The notes under the pieces: model-generated
What the model was told of the DNA's origin: nothing
The model's database searches: none
Seen by the model: only the letters and a program-made list of their open reading frames with translations
Program-made: the position numbers and the translations under genes
NCBI GenBank assembly: GCA_009760855.2
Contig: WPIO01000082.1
Location: 1,319,501 to 1,383,500 of the forward strand
Origin: Cristatella mucedo
Lineage: Eukaryota; Bryozoa; Phylactolaemata; Cristatellidae
Reading direction: 5' to 3'
Length of the DNA stretch: 64,000 nucleotides
Shown here: piece by piece, positions 23,705 to 34,117 of the stretch
Layout of the letters: each line of letters opens with the position of its first letter
Position numbering within the stretch: position 1 is the stretch's first letter

Positions 23705-25275
23705 AAGCAAGGCCCAACTACCGCCCAGCCTCCCTTCTACCGTTCCTGTCAAAGACATTGGAACGGGTCGTGGCGGACCAGCTGAACTCATACATTGAAA
23801 CTTCCAATCTTGCTAGTAAGTTCCAGTCTGGCTTTAGAGCTAATCACTCCACAGAGTCAGCATTGCTTAGGGTGTACAACGACCTACTTAGGAATGCATC
23901 ATAGGTAGAGTGTCTCTGCTTGTTTTGCTCGATCTTTCGGCAGCTTTTGATACCATCGATCACAAAGTTCTTCTAGAGCAACTCTCATCTTGCCTGGGTA
24001 TCACTGGCACTGCTCAGCAGTGGTTCAGGTCCTATCTCAGATGGAGACGCCAGAGTATAGACGTGAATGGACAAAGATTATCCGAGGTACCTCTCAAATA
24101 TGGGTGCCTCAGGGCTCCATGCTAGGTCCGGTTCTTTTCACGTTTATACTCTCTCTCTTGCTGACGTGATTGCCAAGCACAATCTAGGCTTCACTTCCAT
24201 GCGGATGACTCAGTTGTACCTTTGCTTTGATCCCTCCCAGCCTTCGAGTAACTCAAATTCTCTCAAATCATTTACTGCATGTATTGATGACATTCGCACA
24301 TGGGTAGCAGCAAATTTTCTAAAACTAAACGATAATAAAACTAACTTACTGGTTTTTGGGCAAACCCAGTGTGATTCAGAAATTGGAAAAGCTGACTCTC
24401 AAGATTGGCTCTGCAAGCATATCTCCTGTTGAATCAGCTCGAAATCGATGTGTCATGTTCCAAAGTAACCTCTCGTTAGACGACCACATCAGCTCCACAG
24501 TCAAGTCTGCATACTGTCAGCTACACAACATTGCTAAAATTCGGGCTTGTTTAGATAAGGATACCAAGTCTAAGTTGGTCCATGCATTTCTGACATCCTG
24601 CCTTGACTTCTGTAACTCACTGCTTGCTGGCCTACCGGCATGTGCAATCAGGCGATTACAGATGGTGCAAAACTTCAGCTAGGCTTGTCTGTCGTGAGCA
24701 TCGCAGTTGCCACATCACACCACTTCTAGTCGACCTGTACTAGTTACTAGTCAAGTAACGGATTGACTTCAAGGTTTTGTCGCTCACTTTTAGGTCACTT
24801 CATTCTTTGGCTCCAGCCTGTCTCTCAGATCTACTCCCCCACCAGGCCAAGCTTCGTACCACCGGCTTTTCGGAATCCAACAGTTTACCAATACCTCGTA
24901 CAAACATCAAATCCTTTGGAAACCGTGCATTTAGCTCGTATGCTCCCAAAGCCTGGCACTCCCTCCCGACTTGCGTCAGAACATCCCCTGACTCGATTAC
25001 ATTTAAAAAGAACTTAAGGCAGCATTTAGTGGGTCCCTGTGATTCGTTCTTCATGTGCTTGTGCGTGCTGACACTGTTCGTGCTGCCACTAACCATATTC
25101 GCATGATGACCCTGTGCATGTCACCCCTAACAATGTTATTCATGTTTTTCAAGCATGATATTATTCACCATTCAATCGCGTTTCCGTTTGCAGCTAATGT
25201 AAAACGCCTAGAAAGAGATTGAGTTCTCAGAGGGCGCTTTATCAAGTACATTATTAATATTATTATTATTATATC
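23705..25275 (+). mobile_element. LINE-B, longest copy: reverse transcriptase with stops and frameshifts, ends in (ATT)n
   Basis: A 5'-truncated CR1/L2-group non-LTR retrotransposon. In order it shows NYRPASLLPFLS (RT start), FQSGFRANHSTESALLRVYN, VLLDLSAAFDTIDHKVLLEQ, a decayed GVPQGSMLGP region, KLNDNKTNLLVFG, CLDFCNSLLAGLP, then SFGNRAFSSYAPKAWHSLPT. The YADD motif is lost (ADD reads as MRMTQLY) and stops break the frame at several points. The 3' end has the hairpin CGCCTAGAAAGAGATTGAGT, then TCTCAGAGGGCG (about 25206-25238), and an ATT repeat. The endonuclease part is missing. Defective copy. Confidence 0.92.
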
Positions 25276-25362
25276 TGTCTGTAAGATCGCATCTATCGCA
25301 TGACACCACTTCTCTCTAATCGGCACTGGTTGCTAGGAAATATTTTTGAAATTTGTGCTGCC

Positions 25363-25475
25363 CTGAAACTGATAAACTCGTGCTTAAGCCCAGGTTGTGG
25401 GTTTGATTTCAAAAGTAGCCAATCCTTTATTGCACCCCTCAAACAGGGATGACTGCTACTAAAACCCTTCAGCCG
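25363..25475 (+). repeat. Decayed SINE-A relic
   Basis: GGTTGTGGGTTTGATTTC, followed by GCCAATCCTTTATTGCACC, resembles the box B region and downstream body of SINE-A. The 5' half is weak. Confidence 0.45.
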
Positions 25476-25479
25476 CTAC

Positions 25480-27540
25480 ATAAATGAGACTTTGGAATAC
25501 GTCTTTGCTTTCACCTGCACTTGGTGAATCCTTGATTCGTCAGTGCCAATGAGCGGGTCCTTCTGAATTCTGATAACCTGTTTCACTATACAGCTCCAAT
25601 TATTTGAAAAAGTTTACCTATTGTGGTGACAAGAAGAGAATGTAGTTTTACAATAGACACACGCATCTGCCTTCATAAGTTTTCGGGCAAATACAGCATG
25701 CTGCAGGAGGCTGTATCAATACTGGTAAAAAAGACTGAAGAATTTACTTCTCTTCTACTTCCTTGAGAATTTATATCTAAATGGTCGAACTGAGTGACTA
25801 TGAAATGCAGCTGCGATCTATGTAACAGCTGCAAAAATTTCAGTCCGCTTTTTCCTTTAAAAAGATGTAGGCATCTACAGCTTCACGCCAAGTTATGCAC
25901 GCCAGTCTTTATCCAAGAACATTATACTTGAGGAGGATTGGGTGATCTATTAATAGCCACCCCTTTATTGGTGGCCGACTCGGACAACCACCGCAATGTC
26001 CTGCGAAATCGAGGCGATCTATTTGGGCTCCTTTAATGAGCAATTTTTTCTTTTACTTTCGGAAAGCCTTATCCTCTTGTATCATCTTCACTGAGCATCA
26101 TTCGCTGTGACTGCCGTCAATGGCCAGACAATGTATTCTGACCAATTCTAGCCAGCTGTGGGCTACTTCTTCGACTGCCGGCTCGCATGGCAGCAGGGAC
26201 GAATGACTCACCGCTGGATCGCCCGCCGCTGCTTCTGAAGGGCTCTGGTAATAGGCAGCCTCTTGCCTGCCCAGTAGCGTTGTATATACTACTAGTGGTT
26301 GCTTACGACAAGAGGGGCGTAACTGGTCATTTTGCATTCAGCCTTGGCAGAAGGCGAGGCAGCAGAATTAGAGTGAAGAGCGTGCCTTCATAAACCGCGT
26401 GCACTTGGGCTTTAACGGAGCTGCTTCTCGTCTTTCTGCGGTAGTTGCTGCAATGCCTCGAGTGTCGATGCAAGGCCAGCTACAAGCTAAAACGAAAAGC
26501 AAACACCGTGCGCATCTCATTCGAAGGGTGACTCTATTCAACAGTTGCCGTCTCCCTCGTTTGCTACGCTTCTCCAAATAGCAGGTAAATGCAGAGAACA
26601 GCATCGATCTGCCGGGCTCGGCCTTGGAGCTGGGTGCATGTCTTTCTTTCAGAATTAGGAGACGTTTACGATGCATAGAATTTATTTGCTCACCATAATT
26701 TTTTTCCTTTCAACGCCATGTGCATTACAGAGACAGAGTCTGCCTTTGATGGAGGCCAGAACTTCGAAGCACTTGCGTACGATACTCAAGAAATCGGCCA
26801 TTTCCGGAACCAATGAGTCATCTGATTTAAATCATGCCAATGCAATAATAAAATTATTATCGATATTAGTATATTTATTAACTATAGACGTGCATTGGTG
26901 TGTAAACTTGAAAGAACCAAATCTCTCTCCAGGCTTATCACAAAGGCGCGAATGCGTCGTCCGTGACAGAGCCTCGTTTCCGGAAACCTGACAGGATGGT
27001 CAGCCGCAGAAGAAACGGATGCGAGCCGCTGCGACGAGACGAGAGAAAGAGCCCGGCGCGCAGCAGGTCGGCCTGTCTGAGTCAAGTTTACTTCAAGTGT
27101 CTGTCGCGCTGCTAACTAGCTCACTAGCTCGCTGCTACTTGGTGATTTCTCTCTGCGGCCGCCCAGGCGACGCTCGTCGTTCGTTATCCGGACGAGGGCA
27201 AGCCCTTATTGCAAGTCTCGCCCTATCGGAGGTACCGAAAGCCAGTCATTTTTGTAGCTGCACCAGTCCTCTTTTTAGCCGGTCACTGCGTAGCCCCCCC
27301 CCCCCATGTTGACGCACCACAGCTTGAGCCTTACCCCGCCTTAGCGGCCGCCGCCGACGTCACTAGTTAACCCTCCTTCTGAAGGTGTGCAAGAAAGTGC
27401 AGTACAGGCGTCAGCAGTCAACCGGCGCATCCAAACGTCCGGGTCTTTTCAGCAATCGCTCAAGGCGGAGTTTTATTGATGGTCGAGCGTTCCTTCCGAT
27501 CGCAGTTCGGTCGCGGACATCTCGCTAGCAGATCGGGGAC
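25480..27540. other. No gene recognised; CpG-richer patch at about 27000-27350
   Basis: Two kilobases without a splice-bounded coding segment that I can support. From about 27000 the CpG content rises. A C10 run lies near 27295-27304. Confidence 0.4.
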
Positions 27541-27544
27541 CCGC

Positions 27545-27597
27545 CCACTTAGTCTGTGTGGCTGCGTGGAGTTACAGATAGAGATATATTACATGAG
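27545..27597 (+). mobile_element. LINE-A 3' tail fragment
   Basis: TTAGTCTGTGTGGCTGCGTG, GAGTTACAGATAGAGATATA and TTACAT match the last ~50 bp of LINE-A with a few changes. Confidence 0.75.
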
Positions 27598-27814
27598 TGT
27601 GCAAAGGAAGCGAAGAGCAAAATACAAAACCGCCGCCAAAGACCGCATCGTGGCGAGCGGACGCACGCCTAGCAGACAAGCTCCTGGAGCTCGCCAAGTC
27701 CTAGAGCACCGAGCGCCAATGGAATGAGTAGCAACTGGACCGGAAAAAGCGAAAGCGCTCTTGGCGGTCGTAGCCGCAGCGCTGATCATCTGACCCGATA
27801 ATAATATAATAATA

Positions 27815-27897
27815 ATTTTGCACTTGATAAAGCGCCCTTAGAGAACTCAATCTCTCTCTAGGCGCTTTACATTTGCTGCAAAGGGAAACTCAATTGA
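27815..27897 (-). mobile_element. LINE-B 3' end (right half in element orientation), split by LINE-A
   Basis: The reverse complement gives CATTCAATTG, TTTGCAGCAAATGTAAAGCG, CCTAGAGAGAGATTGAGTTC, TCTAAGGGCGCTTTATCAAG, then ATT repeats. It continues the LINE-B sequence that stops at about 29700 on the other side of the LINE-A insertion. Confidence 0.9.
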
Positions 27898-29699
27898 ATG
27901 GTAATGTAATGTAATGTATCTCCATCAGTAACTCCACAAAGTCATAAAGACCGTGTGGGTGTTACGCAGGAGAGTTTTGTATAGCGCACTCACAGCCTAA
28001 GCGGCTTTCGGCACGCATTCGGTAGCCAACAGACTTCGTCTCACGCAACAAAGACAAAGTGGGAAGCATAGCAGAGTTAGGAGAGCAGTTGAGGTAGTGA
28101 GTAGCATAGAAGTAGCAGTTCAGGACCGCTGAAAAATATGTGCCATAGTCGGCAGTTGGAGAGTAGATGTCGTTGCATAAGAATTGTGGAAGCGAGTTCC
28201 ACAGTCTAGGACCTGCAGAGCTAAAGCTTCTGTCGCCAACTGTCTTTAAGCGGAGGAATGGGACAGCTAATTTATTGTCCACACAGGACCTGAGGGCGCG
28301 AACAGGCTGAAACTGATGCAGCAGTTCAGCTAGGTACGAAGGAGCCAAGCCGTGGCGGGCCTTGTGGGTCAGCGTTAGAACTTTGCTCTGTATCCTTTGC
28401 TCAACCGGCAACCATCCTAGCTCTTTCAGCAAAGGTGACAAGTGCTCAAACCGCTGGGACTTGAAGACCAGCCTTGCAGCCATATTCATAGTCTGCTGTA
28501 TTGGCATAATAGCTTTCTTTGGTAGCCCAGCCAAAAGGGAATTACAATAATCAAGCCGAGACAGAACTAAAGAGCTAGTTAAATTTTTTACAAGCCACTG
28601 TGGGAGACAGCTTCTAATCTTGGATAGGGATCGGATGTGATGGCTAGCTGTAGATGCAGTCTTCTGAATGAAGCTTTTGAAATTGAGGCAGCTGTCGAAC
28701 ACGACACTTAGATTTTGAGCACGTGGTGAAGGTCGCACAATAGCATCACCTATTAGAACGGCAAAGCCTTTTAATCCAGCCACACGCTTAGGGTGTCCTA
28801 TGAGAAGCAGTTCGATTTTATCGTCATTTAATTTCAGGAAGTTTTCCGACATCCAGGATCGAATATCGGCAAGGCAAGCATTCAGTTTCTCAGTTGCTGC
28901 AGCAGATTCCGACGGTTTAAATGACAAATACAACTGAGTATCGTCAGCATAGAAGTGATATCCTATTCCATGGCCCTTAATCACTTTTCCCAGAGGTTGC
29001 GTATAAATGGAGAACAGCAAGGGACCAAGTACAGACCCTTGTGGAACTCCACAGGTGACCCTTCTCATGTCTGAGACCTGACCCCCACACGACACGGATT
29101 GAACACGATCAGACAAGTATGATATAAACCACGCCAGTGCTTCGTCTGCCAGACCGATTGTTGTTCTCAATCGTTCAAGCAGAACTTCGTGATCAATGGT
29201 GTCGATGGCAGCAGACAGATCTAGCAGAGCTAGGGCAGTGACATTCCCGTCGTCGTTGCCACGTAGAATGTCATTGTTAACACGGAGGAGAGCAGTTTCA
29301 GTAGAGTGCTGCCTCTTGAAACCTGATTGAAATGTTTCTGACATTCCATTATTTTTAATATGTTCAACTAGCTGCTTAGCAACAATTTTTTCAAAAATCT
29401 TTGATAAGAACGGAAGAAGGGAAACTGGACGATAGTTTGCTAGGACCTCTGTGTCTAATCCAGGCTTTTTAAGAATAGGTCTAACGATTGCCGATTTGAA
29501 GGACTTGGGGACGACCCCTTTTCCCAAAGAAGCATTAAAAATCTTGGTTATGGCAGGGCTAAGTTGGTCTGCCAGTGAAGACCACAGAGATGAAGGTATA
29601 GGGTCTTCAGGAGACGACCTCTTTTTGCTAGACCTTACTAAGGCAGCCACATCACAGGCAGAAACATCAGAGAACCTTTTAAGAAAGGTCACAGGGTGA
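27898..29699 (-). mobile_element. LINE-A: CR1/L2-group retrotransposon with a long open reverse transcriptase frame
   Basis: A 5'-truncated non-LTR element; its frame is open from about 29695 to 27962. Within the open frame that starts at 29935, the element begins at about residue 80. RT landmarks: NYRPVSLLPFLSKIFEKIVA, QSGFKRQHSTETALLRV, LLDLSAAIDTIDHEVLLERL, GVPQGSVLGPLLFSIYTQPL, FYADDTQLYLSF (YADD at 329-332) and SRLDYCNSLLAGLPKKAI. The C-terminal part is MAARLVFKSQRFEHLSPLLK, then DRSFSSAGPRLWNSLPQFL. The usual AFDTIDH is AIDTIDH. No endonuclease is present. The 3' end has GTTACTGATGGAGATACATT and (CATTA)n. This is the most intact RT in the window, but it cannot be autonomous. Confidence 0.95.
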
Positions 29700-29762
29700 G
29701 TAATATCATGCTTGATAAACAAACAAAATGAATAACATGGATAGGGGTGACATGCACAGGGT
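29700..29762 (-). mobile_element. LINE-B 3' region (left half in element orientation)
   Basis: The reverse complement reads CCCTGTGCATGTCACCCCTA, TCCATGTTATTCATTTTGTT and TATCAAGCATGATATTACTC. It is the LINE-B 3' untranslated part seen intact at 36803-36862 and 25108-25165. It joins the fragment at 27815-27897 once LINE-A is removed. Confidence 0.92.
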
Positions 29763-30209
29763 AAGGCCAGCAGCGTCGTCACCCCTGCAGCAGTCGTCGT
29801 CTGCCCAGTGCCACCCGCTGCCGACGTCGTCTGTCCAGCTGCGGCTGCTGTCTTGATCGTCGTCGTCTGCCCACATACTGCCGCCGTCGTAGCTCCTGCT
29901 GCCGGCGTCGCGGTCGTCTGAGCAGGTGTGGACATATATAATTGTATTTGTGGACGCCGTCGTAACCGTCGTCTGGGCAGGTTCGGACGCTGCCGTCGCC
30001 TCCGATGTCGCTGTCCAAGATGCGGCCATCGTCACCATCTCGGAGGCAGCCTTGGTCACGCTAGCTAGCGAGACGGGCTCGATATTGAAGAGCGAGGACG
30101 AGCAGTAGCACACGATTATTGTGTTGCCGTTGCTCGCCATCAATTCGGTCGTCGGGTCCGAAAAGCCGAGCGTCTGAGGCGTGTCGGTGGTGCATAGGCG
30201 TCTGTACAA
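29763..30209 (-). CDS. Candidate Thr/Ala-rich (mucin-like) coding exon
   Basis: The minus strand is CpG-rich with ACG/GCG/TCG codons. One frame (from 30209) reads TPQTLGFSDPTTELMASNGN, then IIVCYCSSSLFNIEPVSLAS and SEPAQTTVTTAST. A second frame (from 29935) reads STPAQTTATPAAGATTAAVC, then repeats of GQTT plus 6-8 residues (GQTTTIKTAAAA, GQTTSAAGGT, GQTTTAAG). A shift near 29940 is needed to connect them, so this may be two exons, a broken gene, or a low-complexity DNA repeat read as protein. A possible acceptor is TTGTACAG at about 30203-30210, with a weak pyrimidine tract. I recognise no family. The right frame runs directly into LINE-B and LINE-A sequence. Confidence 0.35.
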
Positions 30210-32534
30210 TGGATTTGCGAGTTTAAATCGTGCAGGGAAATGATTTCTTAAGCACAGCAGACGTCAGCGGCCGACGGACTCGTGCTCATGCATCTGTCGG
30301 CGAGCTAAAGTCGGCCGGAAGAGTGCTCTGCGTCCCGGTTTACTCAGCGTACCTCGCTGTGCCAGCCGCTGCCGCTGCACGAGTATCAGTTGAGGGCATG
30401 CCCTGAAAAGCTAGCCGTGTAACGGTTGTTCCGTTCTGTCGTTCTGTCTGTCTGAGATAAAGCGACGAACTTCGGAAACTGCGTCAGCAATATTCACCAC
30501 CGTTTTCAAAGTTTAGCCGCCCAGGGCTGCGAGTGAAGGGTTCGGACGAGTGGGTGGCTCGAAGTCGTCGAGACGTCTCCAAATTCTCTACACTAGGTGC
30601 GAGCTCGGTCGGCGTCGTTAAACGGCGCCCGGCATCATGCACGATCTCTTCCTGACTTATTCATAGCAATGCCCGGCATGCTTCGCTAGAGTGAGGTTAC
30701 AAGACTGCTGGCGATTCGCGAGCAGGCCGAACACGCGCCGGCAGTGCTCCTCCGACATCCGCCCCAGACGCCGAATTAGCTGCAGACGGAATCCGGTCGC
30801 GAAGGCTCGCTCAGGCCGAAATGCTCGTTCATGAGCTGCAGTCTGTGTTTGAATAGTGTACAGGACATTTTGATTGGTAGCTTGTCACAAAGAATTGGTC
30901 GTAAAGATTTGTATCCGATGCCGCCACAAGCAGTGTGACCTGACGCAACAGAGTATGAGACCTTATATCCATCGGACAGACCTGTTCACGCTAGTGCCTT
31001 CGGAAGCAAAAGCCGAATGCAGCTGGAATCAAGAGCGTACGCTAACGGCGACGCTGTCTTGCAGGCAAAAGGCAAGTTAGAAGCGTTACGACGGTCGGCC
31101 AAAGTAGGTTGTCGGACCTGCAGACGACATTCCGTGTAGGCCGCGTTCGTTTTCGACGGGCGCCATGGCTCGAGAACTCGCTAGTCTGCAAGCCACGCTG
31201 CAGATCTACTACCCATGGACCTACACTGGGCGAGCAGCCATCGCGGTTTCCAGGGGCACCAATTAATCTATGATCGAAGTGGCAGCAGCAGCCGCCGGTG
31301 GCGAAAGCGCCTCTGCTCGAAAGCGAGCTAAAAGTGGGTCGGGGCGGGTTTGCCTACCGTGTGGGGCCAGCAGAAGCAGCTGTGTCAGCGTCAGATGCCG
31401 AGATTGCAGTCGTCCGGATGAGCGGCACCATCGTGACGGTGTGCTTCGGCGGGGGCAGCAGTAGGCCTCGGGTTCGCGCATGCACTTGTGAGTCCGAGAT
31501 GCGAGCACTACTGCAGCAAGCGCTGTTCGATCGGAGTCGGTTTTGACGCAGCTCTGAGCTTCGCGTTGGCGAAAACTCGAGCTTCGCGTCGGCGAAAACT
31601 CGATTTAAAGGGCGGAGAAATGGCCTCCTTCCGGTAGTGCGATCGTAATCGCTGATGTGCAATGCCCGCGGATTGAGAGATCGGTGGAGGTAACAGTGCT
31701 CGCTCACTATTCCTGCACGCATGCAAAAAGCCGTCGCCTGGCGACGGACGGCCTTTTGCGCTCAAGCTGTTCTAACCACGAGGCTTGGTCTCGAACGATA
31801 TGTTTTGGCTCACCCTTAATTGGCGCGTAGTGGGAAAGCCGGCAGGGCTACGGCAGATTGTCCGAGAAAGGGGCTGATTATTATTTCAAGCCAGATCAAG
31901 CCGTGTTCTCGCTTGTAGCTGTCTCGATGGTAGCTACAGCTATGGCAAAGGCACGCTACTGCTTTGTCGGCGGGGGCTTTCTAGCACATCTTAGTTTCGG
32001 CAGCCGCCACTGAAGCAAGGAAACGCCTTACAAATCGTGCTCTCGTCCAGCTTGATTCACTGGCTCGCAATCCGGCTACAGCTCGGTGCGAGCGGCGAGG
32101 TGCTTCAATTGATTGGCTGGATTGATTGGCTGGAGAGGCCGCATCGGTCGCTACATACAAGTGAGACTCACCGAAAAGCGAACTACGGGGCGCCGGCGTT
32201 ATCCACATCGCACCGGCAGCCCGTGGCGGTTGACCCCACATCCAACGCACAGTTTTCGTTTGCTTCGTCCACGGGGCAATCTAGAGAAATCACATCCTTG
32301 AACGACGAGATCAAAGATTAACATTCGGCACTCGTTTGCTCGATCTCAAAATTACAACTAATAACAAAGCCATTATTGCGTGTTGCAAGCGTGGTAGCAG
32401 CCCGAAGAATTTCCTGCCGTGACTCACGTGAGGCTGTTATATCGTCAACTCTTTTCTTCGTGTGGTCTCGTATTGTCCAATTAAGTTTTAGGAAATTTAC
32501 CTTAAATGCAATCGCAAGTTTTGGTTATAGGTAA
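30210..32534. promoter_or_regulatory. CpG-rich region, possible promoter; no exon recognised
   Basis: CpG density is high to about 32300. A 23-bp unit (GAGCTTCGCG, then TTGGCGAAAACTC) is duplicated in tandem at 31556-31578 and 31579-31601 with one mismatch. TTGATTGGCTGGA is duplicated at 32109-32121 and 32122-32134; each contains an inverted CCAAT core. A GC-rich hairpin with T- and A-rich ends lies at 31722-31760. These fit a promoter region for a minus-strand transcript, but no start site or gene could be tied to it. Confidence 0.35.
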
Positions 32535-33444
32535 TACTTATAATAATACTGCATTTGACATAGCCCTCTCAGAGAACTCAGTTTCTTTCTAGGCACTTTG
32601 CATTTGCTGCAAAGGAAGCACAATCGAATGGTTAGTGGTAGCATGCTCGGTAAACAAGAAGAAAACGTGGTTAGAGGTGACATGCACAAGGTCAGAATGC
32701 AAGTATGGTTAGTGGCAGCAAGCACGGTGTCAGCACGCATAAGCACTTAAAGTACGAATCACAGGGACCCACAAAATGCTGTGATAAATAGATGCGTTTT
32801 TAGTTTCTTCTTAAATGTGGACATTTCAGATGTTGAGACACAAGTCGGGAATGAGTTCAGAATTTGGGGGTAAGCAAACTAAAAGCACGGTATCCAGAGA
32901 TTTAAGATGTGTACGAGATATAGGTAAACAGTTAGATTCCGAAAAGTGGGTGGTACGATGCTAAGCCTGGTGGGAGAGTTTATCTGATAGGTAAGCTGGA
33001 GCCACAGAATAAAGGGACCTAAAGGTGAGTGACAAGACCTTGAGGTCGATGCGTTGCTTGACAAGGAGCCAGTTCAGGTCGACGAGAAGTTGTGTATGGT
33101 GTGGCAATTGCGAAGCTCATGACAGACAAGCCTAGCTGCTGAGTTTTGCACCAGCTCAAAGCGCCTGTGCGAACAGGCCGGTATAAAAAAAAATTAAAAA
33201 AATTCTAGCTGATTTAACAGCCTCTTTTCGTATAGTAACAGAAGAGCCTTTACGGCTATCACTACCGCTTGCATTGGCGATAAAGGATCGCCCACCGCAG
33301 GATTCGAACCCACGATCTCGGGGCCGAGGTAGACCAGCAAGCTGTGAGTTACAGAAGTCAAGACGGGACGTCTCAAATGCATGGACCAATTTAGATATGA
33401 CATTCCTATCCAAACAAGCCCGAATGTTGGCAATTTTATGTAGG
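32535..33444 (-). mobile_element. LINE-B, 3' half, interrupted by SINE-A
   Basis: The tail hairpin (reverse complement of GGGC/GCCC arms) lies at about 32558-32600. The translation then resembles LINE-B: LSRLSIVPPTFRNLTVY and QRIDLKVLSLTFRSLYSVA-like residues (minus strand), then CLDFCNSLLVYL at 33331-33360. The SINE-A copy at 33205-33330 interrupts it exactly between GCTGGTCTACC and GGCCTG. Stops are present, so it is defective. Confidence 0.88.
33205..33330 (-). repeat. SINE-A copy inserted in LINE-B, 5'-truncated
   Basis: The minus strand begins in the hairpin (CCTCGGCCCCGAGATCGTGG), has box B GGTTCGAATCC and the full 3' body to AATCAGCTAGAA, then a T/A-rich tail (33183-33204). Box A is missing. 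GGTA at both junctions is a possible short target duplication. Confidence 0.9.
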
Positions 33445-33586
33445 CGAGCCGTGATGTCGCACTAAGTAGGTAGTAGGTTCGAATCCTGCAGTGGGCGATC
33501 CTTTATTGCCGCTGCAAGCAGTGGTGATAGCCTACGGGCTCTGTTGTTGCTATACAAAAGAGGCTGTTAAATCAGATAGTATTTTT
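33443..33586 (+). repeat. SINE-A copy with internal deletion
   Basis: GCGAGCCGTGATGTCGCACT, then AAGTAGGTAGTAGGTTCGAATCC: the CACGAC hairpin between box A and box B is lost. The 3' body continues to TTAAATCAGATAGTATTTTT. It lies head-to-head with the copy at 33205-33330, with a 112-bp LINE-B remnant between. Confidence 0.9.
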
Positions 33587-33958
33587 AGTGACAGATGACC
33601 GGAACATTGTAAATACAATTGTTGTTTAAGACCCATTTACATCGGAAGTAGTAAAATGGGCTCAGCAATATGACTTTCTTTGAAACTTTTGTCATGGGAA
33701 CGGTGTCTTTCGGTGAACTTTGTCGATACAAGCTACTCGGCCGTAAACGAACCCTCAGAACCTTCCCTGACGATATGAAAAAAAGTGAAGTTTTCATAAT
33801 GTCACGCCCCCACGAGTTTAAGCGTCCGACGGTAGTTATACCAATCATAAAGTGCATAGCCGATCGCAGCAAGTGTGGACACGCCCCTGAGGGTATTTGC
33901 TCATCTTCGGCCAACAGCTATCTAAGGCTGTAACTCCTTATTTTCTTGGTTGCTTGCT
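33587..33958. other. Nothing recognised
   Basis: About 370 bp. The plus strand has an open frame of 87 residues (33670-33933) without a motif that I know. I do not call it a gene. Confidence 0.4.
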
Positions 33959-34100
<142 letters not shown>

Positions 34101-34117
34101 TATATATATATATATCT

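Noticed and set aside
31722-31760. A GC hairpin with T-rich end resembling a bacterial terminator.
   Set aside because: The genome is eukaryotic; such terminators have no expected role here.
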